64,000 bases of DNA from Pictodentalium vernedei (Eukaryota; Mollusca; Scaphopoda; Dentaliida; Dentaliidae), in assembly GCA_031216915.1 (NCBI GenBank), contig CM062289.1, positions 247,877,187-247,941,186 of the forward strand. Direction: 5' to 3'. Positions 11,640-23,514 of this stretch are shown here, piece after piece (the first letter of the stretch is position 1; every line of letters starts with the position of its first letter). The position numbers and the translations under genes were made by a program. The notes beneath the pieces were generated by a model that had not been told where the DNA came from, ran no database searches, and saw only the letters and a program-made list of their open reading frames with translations.

Positions 11640-14600
11640 TGTCAAATGAAATATGATAGATTAATAGTGTGTTTCTGTAAGCCCTTCTGGAATAATCTGG
11701 GCATGTGCAGAAACTCAGATTATTAATCTGGGTGGTTTTTGGAGATCACTATCATTCCAAATCATTTTGAGCAGTGCACTTCTGGATTGGCATTCCACCT
11801 CATGAGAAGTTTCACCTGTCATTACGTGTACAGTCCCTGTAAAAATAGTCTTCCAAATTACCCCAGTTGTTACATATGATTACATAATGCAGTAACTGTT
11901 AATCCGGTTCAATTCAGATCTCTGTGTCTATTTATAGAGGAACTTTTTATGAGTGGGCGGAGCTAATTAATGGGTTTTCCAGCACTGGTCTGATAAAGCA
12001 TAACACTTTTGAGATGTTGTGCTTTATCAGACCAGTGATGGAAACCTTTCTGACAACTTTTATTTATCAAATTTTATTAAATATCTTTTTGAAATTTAAT
12101 CTGTATTTTGTTACAATTTATTGGGAATGCATCAATATATTCAATTAATTGTAATTTGTAACAAAAACAAAAAATCACATTAAAATAATCTTGGCATATA
12201 AAGTTCAAATGGAGAAATATTCAAGTCTAATTACTGGGTAATATTCATTTTTGCATTTAACACTTCACGTGACATCAGGATGTTTCGATGGGTTAATGTA
12301 ATAATGTATAAAGAAAATAAATTCATTTTTATGATTTATTTCAAGTTATCGACTAAAAATATTCAACACATATTTACATCATCAACACAAAAAAGACTGA
12401 CAACAAATCGAGATGCAATTGATCGCCTTCTATTTCAGTTATGACCGCTTATGATCTGCCCATATTAATACTGTCGAAAATAATTTGAAAGATTTTATTT
12501 GCAATGTCCGGTTTCTGTTTTTGAATGCACTCAAATTAAATTGCGTTTCGGCAACAATATAATTATGCCGAAAAATAACTTTTAACTTTCTGTGGAACTG
12601 GAGGTGGTGTCAGTAGGCCTATCTCTGCGATAGGCGACATGTGATCCCCGACATGTGGAGGGAGGGTGGGGGGGGGGGGGCATACATCTGTTATTTATGG
12701 GGTGGGTGGGGGACTTTAAACTATAAGGATGTCGAAGCCTGCTCTTACTGGACGTCGACTCAGCACATGTAGATACGCCGATCTTAGGTGGAAAAGACAG
12801 ATATCCAGTATTAAGAAAACAACACTCGAACACACAAGGTCTCTCAGTGTGCTGCAAGACACGAGGCTGTAGAAATTGTTTTTTTCTCATTTTTTGCAAC
12901 TATCTGTTTAAAACACCCCTGGATGTTTTCCAATAAATTGTCGCAAAAAAAAATTTGCTGTTGTGGTATAAAGTCTACAAAGAGTTAAATGGTGGAAAGA
13001 CGCCCCCAAAAGAAGTCGCCCGTGGGAGAAGTCGGCCAAAAATAAAGTCAGCAACTGAGGTATGCCCCTAAGTCGGTCCACGGATTAAATCGGCTCAGGG
13101 CTTTTCGTAGTGCTAATATACATGTGCACGGTTAACTTAAGTTACAGGCCGAATGTAAGAAATTGAATTTTTTCTCATTGTGTTGCAACTATTTGTTGGA
13201 AAACACCACACGAGCGCTGTCTTTTCCTATAAATAGATTCAAAATAATTTCAATATTTGTCGTAGTGCTAATAAAATTGTTAAATGGTAGGTCGAATGTT
13301 AGAAACAAAATTTTCTTTACAAGTCGCAGTGCAAATATAAAAGTATATAGATATACATAATTTTAATTCAATTTAACCAGTTTCTGATGTTGGAAATCTC
13401 AAAAGAATAAACTTCATAGGAGTAATTTATGCATTATCTATTTTCACCAGTCAATGTTTTCATTGCGATCAGAGGCTGATTCAGAAACAATCAGTAGCTA
13501 TTGTCGGTTCTTGTTTTACATCTTTGGAAGGGTAATTAAAGGATTAGTTCGCATTTGGAAATGTTATTGCTACCAAATTTTATTGCTGCCTCCAGAACTC
13601 AACAATTGATCATGTTAAGTGTTGTGTTATATTCAGTTATATTACAACAGCCTGGGTCTACTTTTCGCAGTGGTCCAAAGCAACAAACCTCAAGCTATAC
13701 GCAGCGTTTTTTAACGAAATATAAAAGATATGTACGTTTCTTCTAATTTTGCTGAGTTCAGACGGGAAACTTGAAAACTCTCCCAAATTCTGCCAATTTA
13801 TAATTTTTAACTGATCTGAGATACATTCAGACACATCGCGTCTCATCTCACCACATAAAGAAGGGTCTCTGCTAAAACACTCAAAGAGTGAGGTTTATCA
13901 CTCACAAAATATGCTCTCAGCTTCGGTGGAAAAGGGACACCAAACACCACATATTTCTGCAGATGGACCATAGGTTGTCGTTCAAAGGACACTCAGTTCA
14001 ATGAAATGCTTCTTTCACATGGGTTAAAACGATATATGTGTGAAAATTCCACTCTGTTAGTGTTTCTGTTTAGAATTTCTCTCCATGTACCATTAATGGG
14101 TTCCAGGATATCGACAATTACAGTCTTGGTCATCCACAGTGTTTCAAAGGCCCTGCATGGTTCAGTGTAAAAGAATATTCTGTTCACCTGAACAATGGGT
14201 CGAACCGCATGCTGAACGAAACTGTGTTGGAGAGGATTTGACTCAGATTTCTCACCCCATGTGTTATTCAATCATAATAGACGATTTCAGCAAAGTGCCA
14301 TCTTACATCCGGGAACTTATGTGTAGGTGCACGCGCGGTTTGTTTATCAAATTTGGTTCCACTTCTGAAATCAATCTGGAAATTATTTTGGTCTGTCATG
14401 AAATTTTGTTCCGCTCCATACGGCGAGGAGCAATACCTATATCGCACTTGCATATTCCACTTGATGCTGTGTAAGATTCCCACCCCACCCAAGTTCACCG
14501 GGATTTTTTTTAATAGGCTTAGGCCCACAAATAGTAGGCTTACAGCAACACTGAACATTAGGAGACAGAAACACAGACATTAAATGTTCGTGGGGTTGGC

Positions 14601-15080
14601 CTACGCAACTGCCCCCTCTGATGGCAAGATGGTAGGCCTATAACAGTTGGCTCTCTGCCTCCATTGAATTTGTACTTAGCCCCCCCCCCCCCCCCCCCCC
14701 CCTCACCCAACCAACCAACCAGTCAGATGATAATATCTATACCCGACTGGTCTAGATATTTGGTTTTACCAAGAACATTTTTTTTTTTTTTGGGGGGGGG
14801 GGGGGGGGGTGGCAGATTAACATTCTGCACCTGTCTTTTGGGTATTCTTTTTATATTTTTGCTCCGCCAAGTTGAGTGGGAATATCGCCTTATAAAACAT
14901 GGATGCTTTGCCACGTCACTGGGGCGAGTTCGCAATGGACCGGCTCGTTCTCTGCACACCTTGAAATCCAACATTACCCGTTGAACGCTTATTTTTTATT
15001 AAGAAATGTTGTATATCATCCTCGGATTAAAGGGGATGTCGTCATTCGGAGTTGCTGTGCATCCCGCCCCCAGGTCCCAC
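11640..15080. other. Unassigned AT-rich intergenic DNA
   Basis: Apart from the hairpin at about 11975-12045, I see only simple sequence. There is a poly-G tract near 12668, a diverged direct duplication (TTTTTTCTCATTxxxTTGCAACTAT near 12880 and 13167), a poly-C tract at 14681-14702 and a T/G tract at 14780-14811. Open frames here, including proline- and glycine-rich ones, come from these tracts. No gene is supported. Confidence 0.45.
11975..12045. repeat. Long hairpin, arms over 30 bases
   Basis: The core arms 11983-12005 and 12015-12037 match at 22 of 23 positions around a 9-base loop. Flanking bases (GGTTTTCCAG... and ...ATGGAAACC) extend the pairing imperfectly to about 31-33 bases. The core contains the perfect 17-mer pair ACTGGTCTGATAAAGCA/TGCTTTATCAGACCAGT. 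Confidence 0.85.
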
Positions 15081-15085
15081 TGCCT

Positions 15086-15302
15086 AGTCTAACCACAGAC
15101 GTCTGGAGACCTGATTAATATCACATCACCCCCAACGTCACACCTCCCTCTTATATATGCCCCCCCCCCCCACACACACTTCCAAAATAAATAACACACA
15201 AATCTGTGTATTATATATTTCAGGGGGGGGGAGTGCATATGAGAATGAGGTGTTTTGAGGTAGGGGTGATTTGGATCAAGTTTCCAGACGTCTGTGGTCT
15301 AA
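15086..15302. repeat. Imperfect 217-bp palindrome, fold-back MITE-like
   Basis: The two halves, about 108 bases each, are reverse complements with mismatches. Outer ends pair as CCACAGACGTCTGG on both sides. ATATCACATCACCCCC pairs with GGGGTGATTTGGAT, a poly-C tract (about 15161) pairs with a poly-G tract (about 15224), and the centre is ACACAAATCTGTGTAT. A non-coding fold-back element is the simplest reading. Confidence 0.8.
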
Positions 15303-15420
15303 TAACTCTGGCAATTTGGCCCGTTTAGTGGGTAACAAAACTACGTTGTTCTCAACCTGTTAAGTCGACGTCAGCTGTCCTTCATGCGAATACCTGGAAA
15401 CGCAACCAAATAGTGTAAAG

Positions 15421-15535
15421 TTCTTTTTCATTGCCTGGAATATGTCTACCACTGCAGAATAAAAAAGGTGTGTATTTCTTTTTCATCGCCTGGAATATGT
15501 TTACCACTTCAGAATAAAAAAGGTGTGTATTTGAA
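15421..15535. repeat. Tandem duplication, 55-bp period
   Basis: TTCTTTTTCAT(T/C)GCCTGGAATATGT starts at 15421 and again at 15476. Each unit ends in CAGAATAAAAAAGGTGTGTAT, with only about three differences between them. The short distance and high identity point to a recent slippage or unequal exchange. Confidence 0.9.
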
Positions 15536-15539
15536 TGAC

Positions 15540-16470
15540 TCTTTTTGGAAGGTTCTTCAACCTGTTACAAATGAGATTTTTTTATTATTTCCATTTTTGG
15601 CGTAACTTCGCTAGTAATAGTCGGATTGTAAAAATTCAAGGACGAAATCGCACTGATTTTTACTCAATATATTCGAAACGAAACGCGTTTTTAAAATTTC
15701 CCTATGATATTAAAAATAGTATTTGCCCGACTGGTTGGAAAAATGTGCTAATTGGTATCCAAAAATTACGGGATCAAAGAAACACCGACATCGACAAAAA
15801 GTAACGAGAAGGTCTTCACAAATATTCATGCGAGATCGAAACTGCCCTCAAAAGTCATTTTATGCGATATTTCAAAATAAATTTTATTGATTTTATTTTC
15901 ATTTGTGTAGTTTTGGGAGCGATGTGCTTTTTTCCCTAATTATCAACGGCCGTTTTGCAGAGAAATGATGTTTGGAGGTCCTGTTTTGGGTCGGAAGCAT
16001 AACCTTGTCACAACACTGGGAAACACTTCGTGCTAATTATAACTAATAGTACGTCTTATTGAAGTCACGTGGTTGGGTTTTGATACCCCACCTCATAGAG
16101 CAGTTAGTGGGGAGTTGATTGGCCGTGTTTTACAGGGAGCGTACACGTAATGGTTATTCTTGACATGTCTAGTGCAGTGTAAATTTTGAGGTGAAAATCT
16201 CAATGAAATGATACTATGGATAATGTTTGCTAGCATATGAAATGCAACATCTTAAAATGAATAAATGAAATAAGTTGAAATAAAAGACATTTTGTAATCA
16301 TCTGCAAGTCCCGAGAGATAAGTAGATGAAAGGAGATAGCTTGAGTTTTGTTGAATACAACCATTATTGCAACAATATTGTTCATTAGGAACTGGGTAAT
16401 TTTGCTCTGAATCTGATATTTGTGGGGATATAGGTGGAGACATTAGGCTTTTCAATTTTGTTGAGCATAA
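15540..16470. other. Unassigned intergenic DNA
   Basis: I see no gene, repeat or RNA. The open frame at 15535-15804 (89 codons) matches nothing I recognise and has no support from its surroundings. Confidence 0.4.
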
Positions 16471-16475
16471 TATAT

Positions 16476-16740
16476 TTAAAAATCCTTTCTGTTCAGGCCA
16501 AATAGGTCCAGCATGCGCATCTCATAGATCCACTGGATTTCCAGTGTGCGTCTCCTAATTTCAGAATGGCTGCTGTCCAGATCTGACTGGAGAATTTGAA
16601 TGATGCGAAAAAGTACATCAGTTGATCTGTGGTTGGTATCATTGAAATGAATTGCGACTGGCGTCTGTTGTGAATGTAAGGTGTTTGCAAGATGTTCCTG
16701 TAAGAGAATCCAGAAATTACTTTTCATTTTGCCTACGTCC
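16476..16740 (-). pseudogene. Penelope-like element GIY-YIG endonuclease C-terminal fragment
   Basis: The - strand reads TPVAIHFNDTNHRSTDVLF, then IRRRTLEIQWIYEMRM, then LDLFGLNRK. This matches the closing blocks of the GIY-YIG endonuclease that ends Penelope-like retroelements: an HFN...xH...D block, a catalytic Glu before WI, and a final GLN. About 80 codons remain. The GIY-YIG core and the RT that should lie upstream on this strand (to the right) are not seen, because DIRS element B starts 40 bases away. Beyond B, near 25.1 kb, I could not find the missing part. Recognition rests on motif pattern only. Confidence 0.6.
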
Positions 16741-16782
16741 CTTTTTTTTCAAATTTTGCAGGTGAGAAGGTAAATGCAATAT

Positions 16783-17020
16783 ATTTTTATACTGTAGCAA
16801 TGATCCAGACTTAGCTGGTGCTAACTCCTTAAATTCTAGGGCCAAACACAAATTTTGCCCCCAATCCCCCAAATTTGCATCAAAATCTGAAATTTCAATG
16901 TCCTTTGTGGTCCTCCATACTTTCTATCCACTGCACACGCGCAGTGTCAAGGAGCTCTCGAAATTGGCGCAAATGTCATTCTTTGTTTGGCCCTATAATC
17001 AGAAACATGTCACTGATATT
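16783..17020 (+). repeat. Left inverted terminal repeat of element B
   Basis: It matches the left end of C (CCAGACTTAGCTGGTGCTAACTC, GGGCCAAACACAAATTTTGC). The GC palindrome is degraded to CTGCACACGCGCAG (16931-16944). The outer limit is set by the match to the internal complementary region at 24707. Confidence 0.82.
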
Positions 17021-17304
17021 TGTGCTTGTAAATCTCAGTTTAAATGATGCCAGACACATAATTATGAAAGAAATGGTGGAACTAAGGATGAAATAAAAGG
17101 ATGAGAGAAAGAAACAGTGGCAGAATGTGTTCAGGGCTGTAACTTATATTTTTTTTTACGAAATTATTTCATGTTCCCTAATTTCGGGGCATGAGCCTTA
17201 TTTTGTCATTCTGGCTATGAATTTACCATTGTTTGTTCAGTGTTTCCTCTCTCCCTTTCCTTAATTTCCCCCTTGCTATTCTCCCATGCTTTTGGCATAA
17301 TTTT

Positions 17305-19516
17305 TAGCTCACCTACTTCTCTTGAAGTGGTGAGCTATTGTCATGACCTCGGGTGTCAGCGTCGGTGTCAGCATCCGGCGTGTCCAATATTGTAAGATTT
17401 AATGTTAAGGTTAATTTCTCAAAGATCAGTGGGCTCAGGCCTTTGATATTGCATATGTAGGTTGCAGGGGACTATCAGAACAATATTTAACCCTGATACT
17501 ACGACTTTTTTCCAAATTTCACCTAAAATTTTCTGCCAAAACTTGTAAGAATTTGCGTTTAGGTGTTGTAAGAATTTGCATTAAAGTCAGCTTTTGTGCA
17601 GATTGTGGTGCCTTCACCTCTCATTACTGCTTATTTTCTCATTTCAATAACTACTTTAGGTATTAACCCTACTGTATGCAGAAATTTAACTGATTTCTTC
17701 TCTTTTTTTCAGTCACAATGTTCACGTTTTTCTCTGAGTTACTCAATTTTAAGTTCTAAAAGTTTGTGTTAAGGTGAGTTCTGTTTCTATGTGTCTTTCC
17801 AGGCAATTGATAGTGTACACATGGGTTACTGAACTACATTGCGGTAACGTTGCGCCCTCATTACATGCATATTTGAGGAATTTGAGGGGGATTTTTGGGA
17901 CTTATATTCACTTTCTTTAAAAAAAAATTTTTTTAACTTTTTTTTTTATTTAATGCTTTCTCATACTTGTTACTAGTAGCATTAAGGCTTATTTTAGTTG
18001 TTGATGTGATGTATTTTTGTTGGGACTTATAGTCACTTTCTTGAACAAATGTTTTTCTGCAACTCCTCTTTAACCAATGAATGTACTTCAATTACAATTT
18101 CAGTGATTCTTCAGTGGGCTCAGGCCTTTGATATTGCATATGTAGGTTATAGGGGACTATCAGAGCAGTATTTAACCTTGATACTACAACTTTTTTCCAA
18201 ATTTCACCTAAAATTTTTTGCCAAAACTTGTAAGAATTTGCATTTAGGTGTTGTAAGAATTTGTGTTAAAGTCAGCTTTTGTGCAGATTGTGCTGCTTTA
18301 ACTTCTCATTACTGTGGATTTTCATATTTCAATAACAACTGTAGGTATTAACCCTACTGTATGCAGAAATTTAGCAGAAATTTTCTTTTTTTTCAGTCAA
18401 AATTTTCATGTTTTTCTCGGACTTAGTAAATTTTAAGTTGTAAAACTTTGTAAACTTTGTGTTTAGGTGAGTTGTGTTTCTATGTGTCTTTCCAGGCGAT
18501 TAATATTCTACACTAGGGTTACTGAACTCCATTGCCGTACTATTTCACCCTCATTACATGCATGTTTGAGGAATTTGAGGCTGATTTTCTGCCAAAACTT
18601 GTAAGAATTAGCGTTTAGGTGTTGAAAGAATTTGCATTAAAGTCAGCTTTTGTACAGATTGTGGTGCCTTCACCTCTCATTACTGTTTATTTTCTCATTT
18701 CAATAACTACTTTAGGTATTAAGCCTACTGTATGCAGAAATTTAACTGATTTCTTCTCTTTTTTTCAGTCACAATGTTCACGTTTTTCTCTGACTTACTC
18801 AATTTTAAGTTCTAAAAGTTTGTGTTAAGGTGAGTTCTGTTTCTATGTGTCTTTCCAGGCAATTGATATTGTACACGTAGGTTACTGAACTACATTGCGG
18901 TAACATTGCGCCCTCATTACATGCATATTTGAGGAATTTGAGGGGGATTTTTGGGACTTATATTCACTTTCTTTAAAAAAAAATTTTTTTAACTTTTTTT
19001 TTTTATTTAATACTTTCTCATACTTGTTACTAGTAACATTAAGGCTTATTTTAGTTGTTGATGTGATGTATTTTTGTTGGGACTTATAGTCACTTTCTTG
19101 GACGTATGTTTTTCCGCAACTCCTCTTTAACCAATGAATGTACTTCAATTACAATTTCAGTGATTCTTCATTACATAATGCCATTTTGCACCTCCTATTT
19201 TATTTTTTTTGATCTGATGTATTTTTATTTTGTAAAAAATAAATTTATGAAAGCCTTTCTTAATTCTTATTTATGATTTAATATCTGGCCTCACGATTCA
19301 TATTCTTAATCATAAACATTTCTAAAAGAAAAAAATGCTTTTATATCCAATGATTCTATGTTGAATTGATATATAATAAATGCAGAAATATAGACTTTCC
19401 AAAGCCATCACATAAACCACATTAATCATTTGATGCCTAGTTAATGATTTATATTAACTAAATATTAGGCATGTTACATTGGAACGACATTATCAAGCAT
19501 GAATGTAGGTGAGTGT
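17305..19516 (+). repeat. Hairpin-headed repeat inserted in element B leader, internally tandem
   Basis: C and G run straight through this point, so the block is an insertion. It begins with a hairpin (17305-17337, TAGCTCACC...GGTGAGCTA with an ACTTC/GAAGT inner stem). Near 19508 comes GTAGGTGAG, the reverse complement of CTCACCTAC at the start. Inside, a segment from about 17520 recurs from about 18575 (period about 1055), and a shorter copy lies at about 18110-18540. Repeated T-rich tracts followed by CAG look like splice acceptors but carry no consistent frame. Confidence 0.72.
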
Positions 19517-19730
19517 TGGGATGTAACATCCCTCTTGTTGTAATTTTTTTTTACTAACATTTCTTGGGAGTTTTGGCTTGGTAACAGAATGATTATTCTG
19601 TTTTTCTTCTTTTTTTTTTTGGGGGGGTAGGGAGGGAATTATTTTTTCGAAATATTATAATGGATTATATTATATTATGTATCCTTGTTTCAAGGGTTAG
19701 TGCGAGTACTATGACTGTTTATATTTTTTC

Positions 19731-21821
19731 ATGATGAAAGAATATTGTTTAAATTGTAATGCGAGGAAATCTTCCTCTGATTCTCATGTTCATTGTGTTT
19801 CTTGTAGTCAATGTACTCGCACTAATTCTTGCTCAGTGTGTGCCAATTGGAATGACAAACGTTGGAGACGTGTGTCACGGTATATTGTTAGCGGTGAGGG
19901 GTCCATGCCGGTCCTCTCTCCGCAAGGTCACTCCAGTTTATCAGTCTCTTTTTCAGAGGAACAAGACCTGGGTGATGTTTCCGTGATGTCTTCAACAAGT
20001 GTGCCTCCTTCGTTGCAGTTTAATGAAGAGCTAGCGGCAAAAGTGCTCACGGAAATACAGCAATTGCCTAAGAGGTCCCTAGTAGGATCAACAGCGTTGT
20101 TGTCCACTAGCTCGCCCGGTGTAGCGACCATTCATCGAATGGCTCGGCAGCCGGGTTCGTCCGTTGCAGTCCAGGGAAACAGTTTGGGTGATGCGAGCAC
20201 TATAAACATTGAACGTGCACACCCAGCTATGACGGATCTGAGGATAGTACGGAGGAAGCCTTCAGTCCGGTAGCTAGCACGTCCAGGTCTATCCGGACCA
20301 CGAGCGAGAGAGGTCCCCTCTCTCTTACAACAACATCTGGACCGCGATGTTGTTGTATGTACGTTCGTTAGTCGGACGGGACGCTCCGTCGCACAGACAG
20401 TCTGACGCAGCTTGTCTATTGGCTTCCTCATCCTCACATCAGCACACACGACTGCACCTTGGCTATGTGACCACAGATATCCAGCCTGCTTCGCCGACCA
20501 GGAATCCACATCGACCAGGTCACTCCATCCGCTAGCCAAGGACACGAAGCCTTTCCAGTTGGGACGTTCGCATGTTATATAAATGCAGGAATTAACGTCC
20601 CTGGAGCTTCCAGCGGCTAATTACGTAAGACCGCGGCTCCACAGGCCTCCGTGATGGACTTGCTATCGCAGATATCTCAATTCATCGCAGCATCCCAGCA
20701 GCTATCAGAAACTTTTTCAGTAAAGAACTATTTGAGCAAAGCTGGGTCGGTTCGTTCCCCTGCAGAGTCAGTAAGGGACGACCGAAATTATTGTGGTCCA
20801 GGTGGATGGTAAAAGGGAATCGGCACAGCTGAAATTTTCCCTTTCTGAACAACTTAGGGTCGCCGTAGATTTCATCCGGCATCACCTTTTAGAAGTTGTT
20901 TCTCTGAACAAAAATGCTGCCACTGGACACAGACTTTTTCGGCCGGATTAGGGACACCGTCCCTGAGTTTCCGACCCAGTCCAGAAATGTCACGGACATT
21001 TGAACTTTTGAATGACGCTATATTCAAGCTGGCCACTAAGACTGGCAAATCAGGTTTCTTATCGCCTAGCCCTATACAGCTGCCTTTCATCAATGCTAGA
21101 CATAATTTTGAAACGGCAGGACTAGGCGTGCCGAGAGTTCCTCTGCGTTTGGACGACTAGGCTGAAGACCTGGAATTGTCATTGCCGGCATCCCTGTCTA
21201 TTTACTCCAGTATACTGGAGACGACAATATCGTCTAATAGAATTTAGACGCATTATCTCACGCAGATCACCTTACCAGAGCATTATCACTATGTCTCAAA
21301 GCTAAAGAACTCCCGGATGTTCAAGCTTCCTTTAGAGTTCTTTCAAGGACTATAGCATATTCTACGTATAACTCCGCCCTTCAGTGGCAATATGGAGTTA
21401 GTCAGACGTGATGCTGCCCTGGCTGCATCCACAAGAGTGGATAGTAAGGTGGAAAAAACTCTCTTCCAGTCGCTCCGGTCTCAGGAGAGCTTCTCTTCGA
21501 CGATTAAGCTTTCTACAATCTATAATCAGATTACTAAGAAAGCTCCGGATTCTCTGCTTTTATTCCGCTTTGAAAAAGTCAGACTCAGCAGGGAGGAGTA
21601 AGGCAGGTTCTTCAGAGGCGAATACGTCCAAAGGAAGTTCCTATAGAGGATCAAAGAAAGCCTCTACGTCTTACTCCGGAGACCGTTCGAGTAGCGACTC
21701 ACATAGGGATCGTAATGCTGGCCGAGATATCAGGTCAGATGCCCCTAGGTCGACTGGGCGAGGTGCGGGTCGTGGAGGATGTGTTTTCTCCTTCTGCAAT
21801 CCTCGCAGGGCCAGGAGGTGA
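19731..21821 (+). pseudogene. DIRS element B gag, frameshifted
   Basis: The N-terminus (19731-20273) keeps the Cys-rich segment: CLNCNARKSSSD, HCVSCSQC, CSVCANW, then RRVSRYIVSGEG. The middle is scattered over three frames. The C-terminus at 21408-21821 is the Ser/Arg/Gly-rich tail (APRSTGRGAGRG). Compared with C, several single-base indels and stops occur, for example in LDD-stop-AEDLEL near 21155. By family this would be the RNA-binding structural protein. Confidence 0.82.
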
Positions 21822-21845
21822 TGGTCTAACCTGTATTGCATTCCA

Positions 21846-23510
21846 GTGGGCGGAAGGCTGTCGAGATTCTTAACCAATTGGTTGTCAATTACGGATGACC
21901 CATGGGTGCAAGGGGTTATTTCCGAAGGTCTAGCTGTCCTTCAAGGAAAACCTCCATTAACTCGAAGTCCACGCTGGTCTCAGCTTCCGTTAAACGTTCA
22001 GAAGAGAGATTCGCTTCTATCAGAAGTTCAATCTCTTCTGGACAAGAATGCTATAGACGTCGTAGAAAACCAGGAATCTCCAGTTTCCAAGATCAGACGG
22101 CTCGTTTCGTCCAGTTATAGATCTGAGCTGGTCCAGTTATAGATCTGAGCTGGATAAACAAGCTGATCGGGGCTCTAAAATTTATATGGAGACCATCCGA
22201 TCGGTCAGAGTGAGCATTCGAGTGAACGATTATGCTGTGAGCATAGATCTCAAGGATACGTACTTTTACGTCAGGGTACTTCCGGCGTTTGGAAAGTACT
22301 TTCGCTTTGCTGTCCCAGGAGTTGGTTTCAGTTCCGAGGAATGATGCTCTGGTCTGAACCTAGCGCCCTGGGCCTTCACTCGAATAATGATCTCGGTAAT
22401 AACGCATTTCCAAGTTCATTCATCTGTGCTAACGTCGGCCTACTTGGACGACATATTTCAGGGTTACGGCAGCAAGATAACGCTTCAGAACGATGTTCAG
22501 AGTCTGCTTCAATTGCTCCGACGTCTCGGTTTCATAGTAAACAAAACGAAGTCGAATCTAGTGCCGTCCTAATCATTCACCCACGTGGGAATGAGCTTAG
22601 AGACGCACAACAATCTCGTTCGTCTGCCGTTAACCAGAGCGATATTAGTCAGTTGTCACGCTCGCTTTTGCCTTCACTCAGATGTAGTAACAGCGAGAGA
22701 ATTCATGAGACTGACAGGTTTGTGCAGACCCACTGTGGATCTTATTCCGATGGAGTGGCTATGCACTCGTCCACTCCACAGATATTTTATCTCAGAATTG
22801 GAGTGTGAAGACTCATTTGCTGGAATCGAACATCGTCTTGTCGAATCAAGTGAAACAAGAGATTCAGACTTGGGTAGGTATTCAGTGGTTAACTCAAGGA
22901 GTACCACTGCAACTGCCGGATCCGAGTTTAACGATAATTCGCATGTTCAAATTCTGTCCGACAATTCGACAGTAGTAGCATATATTCGAAACCAGGGAGG
23001 CTCTCATTCCATTCCGTTATTCAATTTAACAGAAAGGATCCTTCTGTTTGTCCTAGAGCATCAAGTTCTTCTATCGGTCTGTCATATTCCGGGTCGTCTG
23101 AACGTTCTAGCAGACTCCCTTTCTCAGAAAGGTTGTATGTTGTCGTCAGAATGGACTCTCAACATTGAGTATTCAATCAGGTTTGCTACCAATGGGATCG
23201 TCCAATGGTAGACTTAATTGCGACGCATCTCAATTATCAGTTGCAGAAGTATGTGTCGCTGTGTCCAGATCCTCGAGCGTTTGCAGTAGACGCTATCTCG
23301 ATCTCTTGGGATGGAATGATAGGATACGCGTATCCTCCAGCGCCATTGATTCAGCAGATATTGCTCAAGATAAAGCAATCTCACTGCAAAATTCTGTTGG
23401 TAGCATCTCTGTCACCCCATAGACCATGGATAAATCTACTCAGGTGTCTGCTGTGGGACATGCCGCCGAAGCTTCCGCCACGAGAGGATCTTCTTTCGCA
23501 GGGGAAATAG
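21846..23510 (+). pseudogene. DIRS element B reverse transcriptase/RNase H, broken
   Basis: GGRLSRFLTNWLSITDDPWV and RDSLLSEVQSLLDKNAIDVV open the domain. RT motif A is kept as SIDLKDTYFYV near 22240 and motif C as AYLDDIF near 22438. The block carrying FLVPKPDG is deleted. A 22-base unit (TCCAGTTATAGATCTGAGCTGG) is duplicated in tandem at 22110-22153. About 160 bases of RNase H, including the first catalytic Asp block, are missing near 22930. HIPGRLNVLADSLSQK remains near 23085. The alternative frame 22341-22808 is open and matches the alternative frame of C. Confidence 0.85.
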
Positions 23511-23514
23511 CGCA

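Noticed and set aside
14664-14984. Open frame with proline and glycine runs
   Set aside because: It is produced by the poly-C and poly-G tracts at 14681 and 14792.
17305-19200. Multi-exon gene suggested by T-rich tracts followed by CAG
   Set aside because: The tracts recur because the segment is duplicated, and the intervening frames do not stay open or agree in phase.
20132-20545. Antisense 137-codon frame over element B gag
   Set aside because: It is the opposite-strand shadow of the Arg/Ser-rich gag region; the same is seen antisense to C gag at 33860-34300.
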